A DNA stretch of 17,088 nucleotides from Candidatus Poribacteria bacterium (GTDB taxonomy: Bacteria > Poribacteria > WGA-4E > WGA-3G), in contig VXZL01000056.1 in NCBI GenBank assembly GCA_009845505.1, positions 1 to 17,088 of the forward strand. The letters run 5' to 3'. The notes under the pieces were generated by a model. That model worked only from the letters and a program-made list of their open reading frames with translations, ran no database searches and was not told where the DNA came from. Made by a program: the position numbers and the translations under genes. Shown here in pieces: positions 7,917 through 15,140 of this stretch. Every line of letters starts with the position of its first letter. Position 1 is the stretch's first letter.

Positions 7917-7946
7917 TTGACACGAAACTTACCTCTGTTGTATAAT
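7917..7946 (+). promoter_or_regulatory. consensus sigma70-type promoter of the seven-gene operon
   Basis: TTGACA (7917-7922) and TATAAT (7941-7946), both exact consensus hexamers, are separated by 18 bases. The predicted start is near 7953, giving a leader of about 35 bases before the first gene at 7988. No riboswitch-like structure is apparent in so short a leader. It is the strongest promoter-like sequence I found in the window. Confidence 0.75.
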
Positions 7947-7987
7947 AGCTTCAATGATTTTCAATATTTTGGGTCGAACGGACGTAT

Positions 7988-8824
7988 ATGTTACCACCAA
8001 CTGAAACATCAAAATCCGAAAATAGCGAAATACAAACGCTTCAGCCGATAAGATTCACAGACATTCTCGACGGGATGTTTAGCCTCTATCGGAGACATTT
8101 CCGACTCTTTGCACAGATTGCTGCTATTGCTATCTTTGCTGACCTTATTGGACATGTATTCTTAGATTTTATTTCAGAAAATTTTCTTTCCTTCGCAACC
8201 ATCATTATTATTACTTTCCCTCTTTCCATAGTAAGTATAGGCGGAGTAGTCGTCGCGACTGCTGCATGCTACTCAGAAGAACCGATTACAGCACGAGCTG
8301 CTTTACAGCAAGTCGGGCAACGGTTTTTCCCGCTACTTGTGTCTGCTGTGCTGTGGTGCCTCGTAGTTGTTGTTTTAGGTATTACAGTTATCGGTATCCC
8401 GTTTGCAATCTATTTTGCGGTGCGTTGGGGTTTCTTTGTTGAGACCCTGCTGCTTGAGGGAATCTCGGTGCGCAATGCCTTGAAGCGGAGCAGTGAACTC
8501 GTTAGCGGCGTATGGTGGCGAGTATGTGGAATGTTGCTTGCTGTTATTTTGATTAGCGTTGCGATCCATGCTGTCTTTGAAATTTCTTTTGGCGTTATTC
8601 TCATTTTAAGTGGAGCCGCTGATGGAGTAGACTTGATGGACATCATTGAATGGGGAACAATCGGTTCTTCTGTGTTCGGGCCAGATAATTTAATGCTATA
8701 TCTGCTTACGACGGGTGTCCACCTGGCAATTTCTGTTATTACCTTTCCCATTTGGGTTATTGGTGTCACGCTCTTATATCTCAACCAACGTCTCTATCCC
8801 GGAAGAGGGGTTTGGTTGGAATAA
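7988..8824 (+). CDS. multi-pass membrane protein, first of three paralogues (glycerophosphodiesterase-membrane-domain-like)
   Basis: This 278-residue inner-membrane protein has about six hydrophobic segments between residues 35 and 265. A short hydrophilic N-terminus leads into RFTDILDGMFSLYRRHFRLF, an amphipathic entry motif shared almost word for word with the next gene. The centre carries GIPFAIYF, RWGF, an acidic residue and RNALKRSSELV followed by WWRV, the pattern I associate with the membrane domain found with some glycerophosphodiester phosphodiesterases; there is no phosphodiesterase catalytic domain here. It is the first gene after the consensus promoter. No clear Shine-Dalgarno site precedes the ATG. 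Its role is unknown; the operon partners (MoxR, DUF58, DUF4129, DUF4350) suggest part of a membrane complex. Confidence 0.85.
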   Translation: MLPPTETSKSENSEIQTLQPIRFTDILDGMFSLYRRHFRLFAQIAAIAIFADLIGHVFLDFISENFLSFATIIIITFPLSIVSIGGVVVATAACYSEEPITARAALQQVGQRFFPLLVSAVLWCLVVVVLGITVIGIPFAIYFAVRWGFFVETLLLEGISVRNALKRSSELVSGVWWRVCGMLLAVILISVAIHAVFEISFGVILILSGAADGVDLMDIIEWGTIGSSVFGPDNLMLYLLTTGVHLAISVITFPIWVIGVTLLYLNQRLYPGRGVWLE

Positions 8825-8925
8825 CGAAGCACAGGCATCACTAAGCCGGAGCAAGGATCTTGATGTTAAGCACAAGGTATGATAAATTAGGCGTATAGAA
8901 AAATCCTGCCAAAGGTGGAATAGCC

Positions 8926-9804
8926 ATGCAAGAACAGAATGAATTAACACAGCCAAATAGCAATGTGCCTGATACTATGTCTCTGAGACCGATGGATTTC
9001 ACGGATATTCTTGACGGAATATTCAGTCTCTATCGAAATCACCTCCGACTGTTTTTAGCGATTGTAGCCGTTTATGTCATCTTGCAATTTGGGATAGAGC
9101 AAATTTCTGTGTCCCTTGCTCAGAGCGGTTCCGTATTAGGTATAAACACAATAATATTGATATTCACGAGTCTTGGCACTTCGGTGCTGTCTATTTTGGT
9201 TGTTGCCGGATTGGTTTACGCCAGTGCACAGGTCTATTTGGGTAGAGAGATTACCGCGAAAACGGCCTGGCAACAAGCATGGCGACGTTTTTGGCCCTAC
9301 CTCTGGGGTGGTATCCTCTGGGCATTAGCTGGCGGTTGCTTGATGGTTACGATTATCGGTATCCCATTCGCAATCTATTTTTGGATTCGATGGAGTTTCT
9401 ACGGTCTCCCTGTGATGTTTGAAGAGACCACGGGCAGGAACGCATTGCGCCGCAGTACCGAATTGGTGAAGGGAAGTTGGTGGCGAGTCTTTGGAATTAT
9501 GCTGGCGATTTCTCTGATTGCTGGCATGATAGGGTTCATACTTCAAGCCTCTTCTGAATTTATCCTCTCTTTGATAGGGCTTGCTGCACCTGAGGAGCCT
9601 GCGAATCTGTTAGAATGGCTCCAACGTCTATATATACCGGTTCCCAGCGAGATGGGTTGGTTTTCTTATTCGGTGCGACGTTTGGTTACCCTAAGCATTG
9701 CTTTTATCACGATGCCAATCGGTCCTATCGGTTCTACGCTCCTCTATTTTGATCTACGCATTCGCAAAGAGGCGTATGACATTGAAATGCAAGTAACCGA
9801 CTAA
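8926..9804 (+). CDS. multi-pass membrane protein, second paralogue (glycerophosphodiesterase-membrane-domain-like)
   Basis: This 292-residue inner-membrane protein has about six hydrophobic segments and is a clear paralogue of the preceding gene. Shared words include FTDILDG(I/M)FSLYR, the IGIPFAIYF helix, RNAL(K/R)RS(S/T)ELV, WWRV and a C-terminal PI..IG.TLLY(F/L) helix. AAGGTGGA lies seven bases before the ATG, a good ribosome binding site. A 101-base gap separates it from the first paralogue and a 45-base gap from the third; I see no convincing terminator or promoter in either. Tandem duplication followed by divergence is the simplest explanation. No enzymatic motif is visible, and the function is unknown. 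Confidence 0.87.
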   Translation: MQEQNELTQPNSNVPDTMSLRPMDFTDILDGIFSLYRNHLRLFLAIVAVYVILQFGIEQISVSLAQSGSVLGINTIILIFTSLGTSVLSILVVAGLVYASAQVYLGREITAKTAWQQAWRRFWPYLWGGILWALAGGCLMVTIIGIPFAIYFWIRWSFYGLPVMFEETTGRNALRRSTELVKGSWWRVFGIMLAISLIAGMIGFILQASSEFILSLIGLAAPEEPANLLEWLQRLYIPVPSEMGWFSYSVRRLVTLSIAFITMPIGPIGSTLLYFDLRIRKEAYDIEMQVTD

Positions 9805-9849
9805 GAACGCCCTACCAGGTTTTTCAAGCGTAATATCAAGGAAATCAGA

Positions 9850-10947
9850 ATGCCCGATAGTCAACACCCTCTTCTTTTGCGAACAATAGTCGAGTTGTAT
9901 CGCACCCATTGGCGATTGTTCTGGTGTATCATGCTACCGGTTGCGGTTGTCGCAATCTCATTGAATATTGCACCATTTTTCTTTGTCACGCAAGTTGTAG
10001 AGTCGTGGTCTCGGAGTCATATTGGATCGAGCCAACCTGCTACCGCGATTAGCAGTAATATCGACGCGGTTATAACGCCAAGTGCAGGGCATGAAAACAC
10101 GTCGTCGCGTGTGGACTGGGTGCTCTTGCCTGTCCCGTATTTCAGAGCGACTGACGATGAAGGAGTTACGTGGGAATGGGAAATCAGGTTCCAATTCTTT
10201 GTTTTCACCTCATTGTTCCTTTTAATACTTACATACTGCCCACTTTCTCTTGCCATTGCCCGCATATCACGCGACTTACAGGATTCTGATATTGTCGGGG
10301 ATGCAGTACCGCTAACTGCTCGTGAAATGTGGCTGCAAACTGGACGCAAAGCACTGACGGTTTTCAATGCTACGCTGCTTTTCCTTCTGATTGTAGATGT
10401 TGGTAGTTATTTTTTTCTCTTAATTGAGTGGTTGATCCCTTCGATTTCTTGGCGTTTTGATTTTGCATTTGAATTGCGATATATCCTGAGTGTTGTTCCC
10501 TATATCTATTTTATGGTGACGTTAAGTCTCTATAACCCGTGTCTCATTCTTGAGGACAACTCCTTCATCGGCATTTTTCGTCGAAGCCACGCGCTCGTTA
10601 GCCGAGCAAGGTTCCGCTTCCTTGGCATCTATCTGCTGACGGGTTGGATAGTCGCAGTTATTACCTCTGTCCTACTCGGTATTGCGTTGTTGGTACTTTC
10701 TATGTTTATCCCAGAGCTTGCCCCAGTTCGTGAGGCACTCGCTTCTCTAAAATTCTTGACACTCTTCATCGGTGCTGATGTTGAGGTTGTGTTGCCGCAA
10801 GTCCTGAGTACCTCTGCTACGGTTGCGATTCTTATTGTTAAAGGTCTAATTGCTACCTTTTTAGTGCCGATATGGGCGATTTTAACCACACGACTTTACT
10901 TGGAACGGGTAAATGTGAAACCGAATGCTGTAAAAGAGGCGATATGA
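9850..10947 (+). CDS. multi-pass membrane protein, divergent third paralogue
   Basis: This 365-residue membrane protein begins with LLLRTIVELYRTHWRLF, matching the LDG(I/M)FSLYR.H.RLF entry motif of the two preceding genes. Later it has LEDNSFIGIFRRSHALVSRA, which parallels the acidic residue plus RNALKRSSELV signature, followed by a hydrophobic helix pair and a C-terminal helix ending TTRLYLERV. It differs by a long polar insert at about residues 55-112 (Ser/Asn-rich, then WVLLPVPYF and TWEWE), which lies between the first two membrane segments and probably faces outward. AAGGA sits about eight bases before the ATG. Its stop codon overlaps the ATG of the DUF4129 gene (ATGA), so the two are translationally coupled. 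Relatedness to the pair is inferred from motifs and order; overall identity looks low. Confidence 0.82.
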   Translation: MPDSQHPLLLRTIVELYRTHWRLFWCIMLPVAVVAISLNIAPFFFVTQVVESWSRSHIGSSQPATAISSNIDAVITPSAGHENTSSRVDWVLLPVPYFRATDDEGVTWEWEIRFQFFVFTSLFLLILTYCPLSLAIARISRDLQDSDIVGDAVPLTAREMWLQTGRKALTVFNATLLFLLIVDVGSYFFLLIEWLIPSISWRFDFAFELRYILSVVPYIYFMVTLSLYNPCLILEDNSFIGIFRRSHALVSRARFRFLGIYLLTGWIVAVITSVLLGIALLVLSMFIPELAPVREALASLKFLTLFIGADVEVVLPQVLSTSATVAILIVKGLIATFLVPIWAILTTRLYLERVNVKPNAVKEAI

Positions 10948-11579
10948 CTGTAAAAAGAAAAGTTTGCCTTGGTATTGTTGTCTGTTTTGTTCTGTTTTCT
11001 CAGCTTTTGGCAATCGCCGTAGAAGAACAAGCCTTCCGCGAAGAATTAGAGACACAAGGCACAGAGATGGAGGTCTCTTACGAAAAATACCGAGAGATTT
11101 TGCTAAAACGCCTGGAACCGAGACGGACATGGGATGCCGATCTCAGGTATGTATTGTTTCCGCTTGCAGCGATCGCACTCGGGGTTGCTATCGCCTTTTT
11201 TGTCCGTCAGATTCGGGTAAATTTGATTGCCGAAACGTCCGACGATGTATCAGACACTGCATTGGAACGTGTAGAGACAGAGAAAGCAGCGATTGCCCGT
11301 GCCGAAGTCGCCGAAGCAGCGAGTGACTTTCGCAATGCCCTTCGTTTTCTCTATCTTTCCGCAATTTTGCACCTCCAAGAGCGCGGTAGGCTTCCCTATG
11401 ATAAGAGTCTGACGAATCGGGAGTATCTACGTCAAGCACAAGAGGATACCAACTTGCAAGCGACACTTGAACCCGCAATCGCTGTTTTTGATGCAGTATG
11501 GTACGGACACAAACCCTGTGATGCAGAGACTGTCGCCAGTTACCGCGAATTATTACAAAAAATCTATACGATGACCTAA
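10944..11579 (+). CDS. DUF4129 domain-containing membrane protein
   Basis: This 211-residue protein has a signal-peptide-like N-terminus (hydrophobic 8-23, AIA before a possible cleavage at 25/26), a short extracytoplasmic part rich in Glu and Lys, a membrane helix at about 66-88 and a cytoplasmic C-terminal DUF4129 domain at about 120-208. The domain shows the usual FRNALRFLYLSAILHLQERG helix, LTNREYLRQ, and VFDAVWYGHKP before the last helix. I chose the ATG at 10944, which overlaps the preceding stop as ATGA and gives the signal peptide; a longer reading from 10872 would lie inside the upstream gene. DUF4129 proteins recur beside MoxR, DUF58 and transglutaminase-like genes, as here. Their molecular role is not settled. 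Confidence 0.88.
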   Translation: MTVKRKVCLGIVVCFVLFSQLLAIAVEEQAFREELETQGTEMEVSYEKYREILLKRLEPRRTWDADLRYVLFPLAAIALGVAIAFFVRQIRVNLIAETSDDVSDTALERVETEKAAIARAEVAEAASDFRNALRFLYLSAILHLQERGRLPYDKSLTNREYLRQAQEDTNLQATLEPAIAVFDAVWYGHKPCDAETVASYRELLQKIYTMT

Positions 11580-11586
11580 ACAAGAA

Positions 11587-12720
11587 ATGCGAACTTTCCG
11601 AACATCTGCTCTTAATCTCATATTAGTTACACTCGTCTGTTCCATACTTTCGTGCGATTCATTTGAGTATGGCAGTTTACTTTTCCGGGTCTTACGCAAA
11701 ATGGAGTTCCGCGTCACTGAAATATCGGCAGTCTATCCGGCACACCTGAATAGATACGATGTGTTGGTCTTGATAGACCTTAAAAAGTCGCCTACTGAAA
11801 CAGAGATTCAAGAGATTCAAAGTTTCGTCAATACTGGTGGCACTTTAATCGTGGCGGGTGATAATCAGGTGTTAGATGGACTTTTCTCAGCGTACGGTTT
11901 GGAGCTGCGAAGATTACCGAGGCGATTGGAATTCTCACAGCGGATTCCAGATGAACCGTTCTTTCCGCAGTATCCTGTTAATGAGATTCGCACCTCCACG
12001 GATTTTGCGATTGAACCTTTCGCGCGCGAAGTGGCAAAACTTTGCGGAACAGAGAACGGCGCTGTGGTTGTCACACTACAGGACGGAGGGGGACGCGCCT
12101 TCTTTATCGCTTCTGCGTATCTATTTCGTAAAGATGGACTGCGGTATGATGGGAACAGTACACTCCTCTATAATCTCATGTCCACGCTGCCACGTAAAGC
12201 ACGGATTGGACTCGCTGAGAAGAGATACTATACGGTCGATTCAAAACCGCTGGACCCATTTACGGCACTTGTATTTAATACGACAGTTGGTTTAGGAGCA
12301 GTCTACATTTTTCTCGTGCTCTTCGTTTTCTTGGTGCTGCGCGGACGACGGTTTGGAAGGCCCTTGGATGTCCACGATCGCAGTAGACGTTTGAGTGCCG
12401 AATACGTCCACGCTATGACGGCGCTCTATCAAAAAGGAAACACGCGCAAAGAAATTTTAAGGCACATTCGCGACAAATTTAGGGCAAATCTTGGGAACCG
12501 TTGGCGGGTCAATCCGACTTTGGATACGCCGACTTTTTTGGAGGAATTGGCGCAGCGTGGTTTTGTTGATGCCGACGAGCAACTCACCAATCTGATAACC
12601 GACTTGGAACCCTCGGGCGATATATCAGAGACAGAACTGCTTGACATCGCCCAGCGAGTTGAAGCATACTGTGAGACCGCGAACATCGGCAAGACGAAAT
12701 GGGCTGCCCGTATTGGCTAA
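11587..12720 (+). CDS. DUF4350 domain-containing membrane-anchored protein, possible lipoprotein
   Basis: This protein has 377 residues. The N-terminus (hydrophobic 8-21, then SILSC with C23) resembles a lipobox with Asp at +2. The DUF4350 domain covers about residues 33-105, with YDVLVLIDLKK and the VNTGGTLIVAGD strand-turn characteristic of this Rossmann-like, glutamine-amidotransferase-like fold; no catalytic Cys is evident, suggesting a binding role. A membrane helix at about 233-252 is followed by RGRRFGRP and a cytoplasmic, helical C-terminal region (260-377). It lies seven bases after the DUF4129 gene and before MoxR, the order in which these families recur in other bacteria. No strong Shine-Dalgarno site is visible, so translation may be coupled to the upstream gene. 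If the lipobox works, the protein is attached at both its N-terminus and by the helix. Confidence 0.85.
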   Translation: MRTFRTSALNLILVTLVCSILSCDSFEYGSLLFRVLRKMEFRVTEISAVYPAHLNRYDVLVLIDLKKSPTETEIQEIQSFVNTGGTLIVAGDNQVLDGLFSAYGLELRRLPRRLEFSQRIPDEPFFPQYPVNEIRTSTDFAIEPFAREVAKLCGTENGAVVVTLQDGGGRAFFIASAYLFRKDGLRYDGNSTLLYNLMSTLPRKARIGLAEKRYYTVDSKPLDPFTALVFNTTVGLGAVYIFLVLFVFLVLRGRRFGRPLDVHDRSRRLSAEYVHAMTALYQKGNTRKEILRHIRDKFRANLGNRWRVNPTLDTPTFLEELAQRGFVDADEQLTNLITDLEPSGDISETELLDIAQRVEAYCETANIGKTKWAARIG

Positions 12721-12751
12721 ATTACATTTCTTTTTCGTGAGGCATCCAGTC

Positions 12752-12763
12752 TCACTGCAGTGA
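12752..12763. promoter_or_regulatory. 12-base perfect palindrome upstream of the MoxR gene
   Basis: TCACTGCAGTGA is self-complementary over its full length and lies in the 60-base gap before the MoxR gene, 17 bases before the ATG. It could be a protein-binding site, but a few perfect 12-base palindromes are expected by chance in a window this long. Confidence 0.2.
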
Positions 12764-12780
12764 AAAAGGTACGCAAATAT

Positions 12781-13734
12781 ATGACGAATCTCGTTCAAAC
12801 CGTTTTTGAAGAAATGAAGCAGGAGGCGCGAAAAGTTATTGTTGGACAAACGGAACTCTTTGAGTTGATTGTTGTCAGCCTATTTTCAGGTGGACATGTC
12901 CTGTTAGAGGGGGTCCCGGGGACAGCGAAAACGCTTGTGGCAAAAACTTTGGCGATGATAGTCTCTGGGGAATTCAGCCGCGTCCAATTTACGCCTGACC
13001 TAATGCCGTCTGATATTGTCGGGACCAGCGTCTACGACTTGACAACGAACCAATTTAACCTCAAGCGCGGTCCCGTCTTCACGAACATACTCCTCGCCGA
13101 TGAAATCAACCGCGCACCTGCGAAAACGCAATCCGCACTCTTAGAATGTATGGAGGAACGACAGGTCAGCATTGATGGTGTCCGTCATGAACTCCCACCG
13201 CCGTTTATGGTCTTGGCAACGCAAAATCCTGTTGAGTATGAGGGAACCTACCCGCTTCTCGAAGCACAACTCGACCGGTTTCTGTTCAAATTACGCGTGG
13301 ATTATCCTGTTCGAGAAGTGGAAACGCAAATTTTGATGAATTATCATCATGGATTTGATGCCACGCGTTTGGAGACGGTAGGGATCGAGAGTGTGATTGA
13401 CAACACCTCGCTACAAGCTTGTCAAACGGCGATTCAGGCGGTCACGGTGGAGGATTCAATTTTCAAGTATATTGTTGATTTAGCGGAGGCATCTCGTGTG
13501 TCGAGCGAGTTAATTTTAGGTGGGAGTCCGCGCACCTCAATTGCGCTTTTACTGGCAAGTAAAACCTACGCTGCACTTCACGGACGGGATTATATTCTGC
13601 CTGACGATGTTAAGTTCTTAGCACCGCATGTCTATCGGCACCGGATACTTCTGAAGCCGGACGCTGAAATTGAGGGATTGACAGCAGATGACGTTATTGA
13701 TCGGCTCCTCGCCGAGGCAGAAATTCCACGCTAA
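12781..13734 (+). CDS. MoxR family AAA+ ATPase
   Basis: This 317-residue cytoplasmic AAA+ ATPase is of the MoxR type, thought to act as a chaperone or remodeller working with von Willebrand factor A-like partners such as DUF58 proteins. Motifs: Walker A GVPGTAKT (44-51), Walker B ILLADEIN (103-110), the MoxR-typical [16 protein letters not shown] helix, sensor 1 ATQNP (136-140, N139) and EAQLDRF with R156 as a possible arginine finger. The lid region contains the sensor-2-like GGSPRTS. I chose the ATG at 12781, preceded by AAGG with about 12-base spacing; a GTG at 12760 would add seven basic residues, lies within the palindrome and has no ribosome binding site. The stop is five bases before the DUF58 gene, giving the conserved MoxR-DUF58 order. 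Length is normal for the family. Confidence 0.95.
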   Translation: MTNLVQTVFEEMKQEARKVIVGQTELFELIVVSLFSGGHVLLEGVPGTAKTLVAKTLAMIVSGEFSRVQFTPDLMPSDIVGTSVYDLTTNQFNLKRGPVFTNILLADEINRAPAKTQSALLECMEERQVSIDGVRHELPPPFMVLATQNPVEYEGTYPLLEAQLDRFLFKLRVDYPVREVETQILMNYHHGFDATRLETVGIESVIDNTSLQACQTAIQAVTVEDSIFKYIVDLAEASRVSSELILGGSPRTSIALLLASKTYAALHGRDYILPDDVKFLAPHVYRHRILLKPDAEIEGLTADDVIDRLLAEAEIPR

Positions 13735-13739
13735 AAAAG

Positions 13740-15092
13740 ATGCATTTAAGCAAACGTCTCCTCATCTTCCTACTCCCACTCGCTGTTCCGATTGCACTTA
13801 GCAGCCTTGCCCCGAGCCTGTTATTCGTCGGTGGCGCGTATGTGGTGCTGATCCTCGCTGTCGGTACTATAGATTACGTAACCAATCCAGTGTGGACGAG
13901 AGTTGAGGCGCGTCGCGAGATGAATTCCAAATTTTCACTGGGTGTGGAAAACGTCGTGACGCTGAAGATTGCCAATCGTTCACGTTACCGGCTAAATATC
14001 CGTCTCAAAGACGATTTCCCTGACGAGTTTCTATTCGAGGAAACGGTTCACGATTGTCAGATTTTACCGGGGCAGGATGTGGATATATCGTATCGCCTCA
14101 CACCGTTGCGACGTGGAATTTATCGGTTTGCGGATATCCATCTGCGGTGTACTGGGGTCTTGGGACTGGTCGTCCGCCAACGACGTGTAGCAGCATCAGC
14201 GGAAGTGAAGGTTTATCCGAACCTACAAGCCGTCCGGCAATATGAACTCTTAGTGAAGCGTGGAATGCTTCATCAGATTGGGCTTAAAAATTCACGGCGG
14301 TTCGGAGAAGGCACAGAGATGGAACGGCTCCGCGAGTATTCACCAGATGATGACTTTCGCCGTATGGATTGGAAAGCCACTGCCCGGCATCGAAAACCGA
14401 TTGTTCGGGAATTTGAAACCGAACGAAGTCAAGAGATCGTCGTTATGTTAGATACTGGGAGACTGATGGCATCACCTATCCTTTTGGAAACATTGCCACA
14501 GTCCACTGCAGAATCGACACAAAAGGCGATGCTGAAACTGGATTACGCCATTAATACAACGCTGATGACCACTTATGTCGCAACACTCAAAGGGGATAAG
14601 GTTGGGTTAATCGCTTTTGCGGATACCGTTCATCAGTACCTTGCCCCGAAGCCGGGTAAACGACAGTTTCTCACGATGTTGGAGACGGTCTATGCCCTTC
14701 CTGTTCACCCGGTTGAACCGGATTTTGGGACAGCATTCAAGTATCTCGCTTCAAAACAGCGGAAACGTGCTCTCGTCATCCTTTTTACGGACATCTTAGA
14801 TAAAGATTCTGCCGAGGGAGTCGCTACCTATATAACACAACTCTCTAAGCATCATCTCGTTGCGTGCGTAACCTTGACGGATTCGGGTATTGTTGAATTG
14901 GCTGAACAGAAATTTACGGATTCCAAGTCGGTTTATCAGAAAGCAATTGCTGAGCGATTGTTGCAAGAGAAACAGGCAACATTGGAAATTTTGAGGCGAC
15001 AAGGGGTCATCACAATTGATGTTCCAGCACATCAATTGACAATGGCGGTCGTGAATAAGTATTTGGAACTTAAGGCGCAGTCCAAGATTTGA
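13740..15092 (+). CDS. DUF58 domain-containing protein (vWA-like), MoxR partner
   Basis: This protein has 450 residues. Two adjacent hydrophobic segments (about 5-20 and 25-45) anchor it, followed by an immunoglobulin-like beta region (about 55-160) and the DUF58 core. The signature EGTEMERLREYSPDDD with FRRMDWKATAR lies at about 190-216, then a vWA-like fold (about 232-400) with VVMLDTGRLM and VILFTDILD strands. The metal-site motif is D238-T-G-R-L and not the classical DxSxS, so metal binding may be absent or altered; similar DxGRxM wording is known to me from other DUF58 proteins. It begins five bases after the MoxR stop and has no clear Shine-Dalgarno site, implying coupling. It is the last gene of the operon, followed at once by a terminator. 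The partnership with MoxR is inferred from family knowledge and adjacency. Confidence 0.93.
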   Translation: MHLSKRLLIFLLPLAVPIALSSLAPSLLFVGGAYVVLILAVGTIDYVTNPVWTRVEARREMNSKFSLGVENVVTLKIANRSRYRLNIRLKDDFPDEFLFEETVHDCQILPGQDVDISYRLTPLRRGIYRFADIHLRCTGVLGLVVRQRRVAASAEVKVYPNLQAVRQYELLVKRGMLHQIGLKNSRRFGEGTEMERLREYSPDDDFRRMDWKATARHRKPIVREFETERSQEIVVMLDTGRLMASPILLETLPQSTAESTQKAMLKLDYAINTTLMTTYVATLKGDKVGLIAFADTVHQYLAPKPGKRQFLTMLETVYALPVHPVEPDFGTAFKYLASKQRKRALVILFTDILDKDSAEGVATYITQLSKHHLVACVTLTDSGIVELAEQKFTDSKSVYQKAIAERLLQEKQATLEILRRQGVITIDVPAHQLTMAVVNKYLELKAQSKI

Positions 15093-15093
15093 A

Positions 15094-15120
15094 CGTTAGT
15101 GTCAGGAACTAACGCTTTTT
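15094..15120 (+). terminator. rho-independent terminator after the DUF58 gene
   Basis: CGTTAGT (15094-15100) and its exact complement ACTAACG (15108-15114) form a seven-base-pair stem with a seven-base loop, followed by C and five T residues. It begins two bases after the DUF58 stop codon. On the minus strand there is no T-run after the stem, so it should mainly stop rightward transcription. Confidence 0.8.
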
Positions 15121-15140
15121 CATGAACTGCGCTCAGAATC

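Noticed and set aside
8860..8888. Possible internal promoter (TTGATG, 17 bases, TAAATT) before the second membrane paralogue
   Set aside because: Both hexamers match only four of six positions and nothing else supports it; such matches are common by chance.
10872..10943. 24-residue N-terminal extension of the DUF4129 protein
   Set aside because: It lies inside the previous gene, removes the signal peptide from the N-terminus, and the ATGA overlap at 10944 gives a more natural start.
11188..11583. 131-residue open frame on the minus strand, opposite the DUF4129 gene
   Set aside because: It is fully antisense to a well-supported gene, its composition is rich in Arg, Ser and His as expected of an antisense shadow, and no family motif or ribosome binding site supports it.
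11876..12295. 139-residue open frame inside the DUF4350 gene
   Set aside because: The overlapping frame encodes the conserved DUF4350 segment with clear family motifs; this one has none.
12760..12780. GTG start adding seven residues to MoxR
   Set aside because: No ribosome binding site, the codon sits in the palindrome, and the ATG at 12781 gives the usual MoxR N-terminus.
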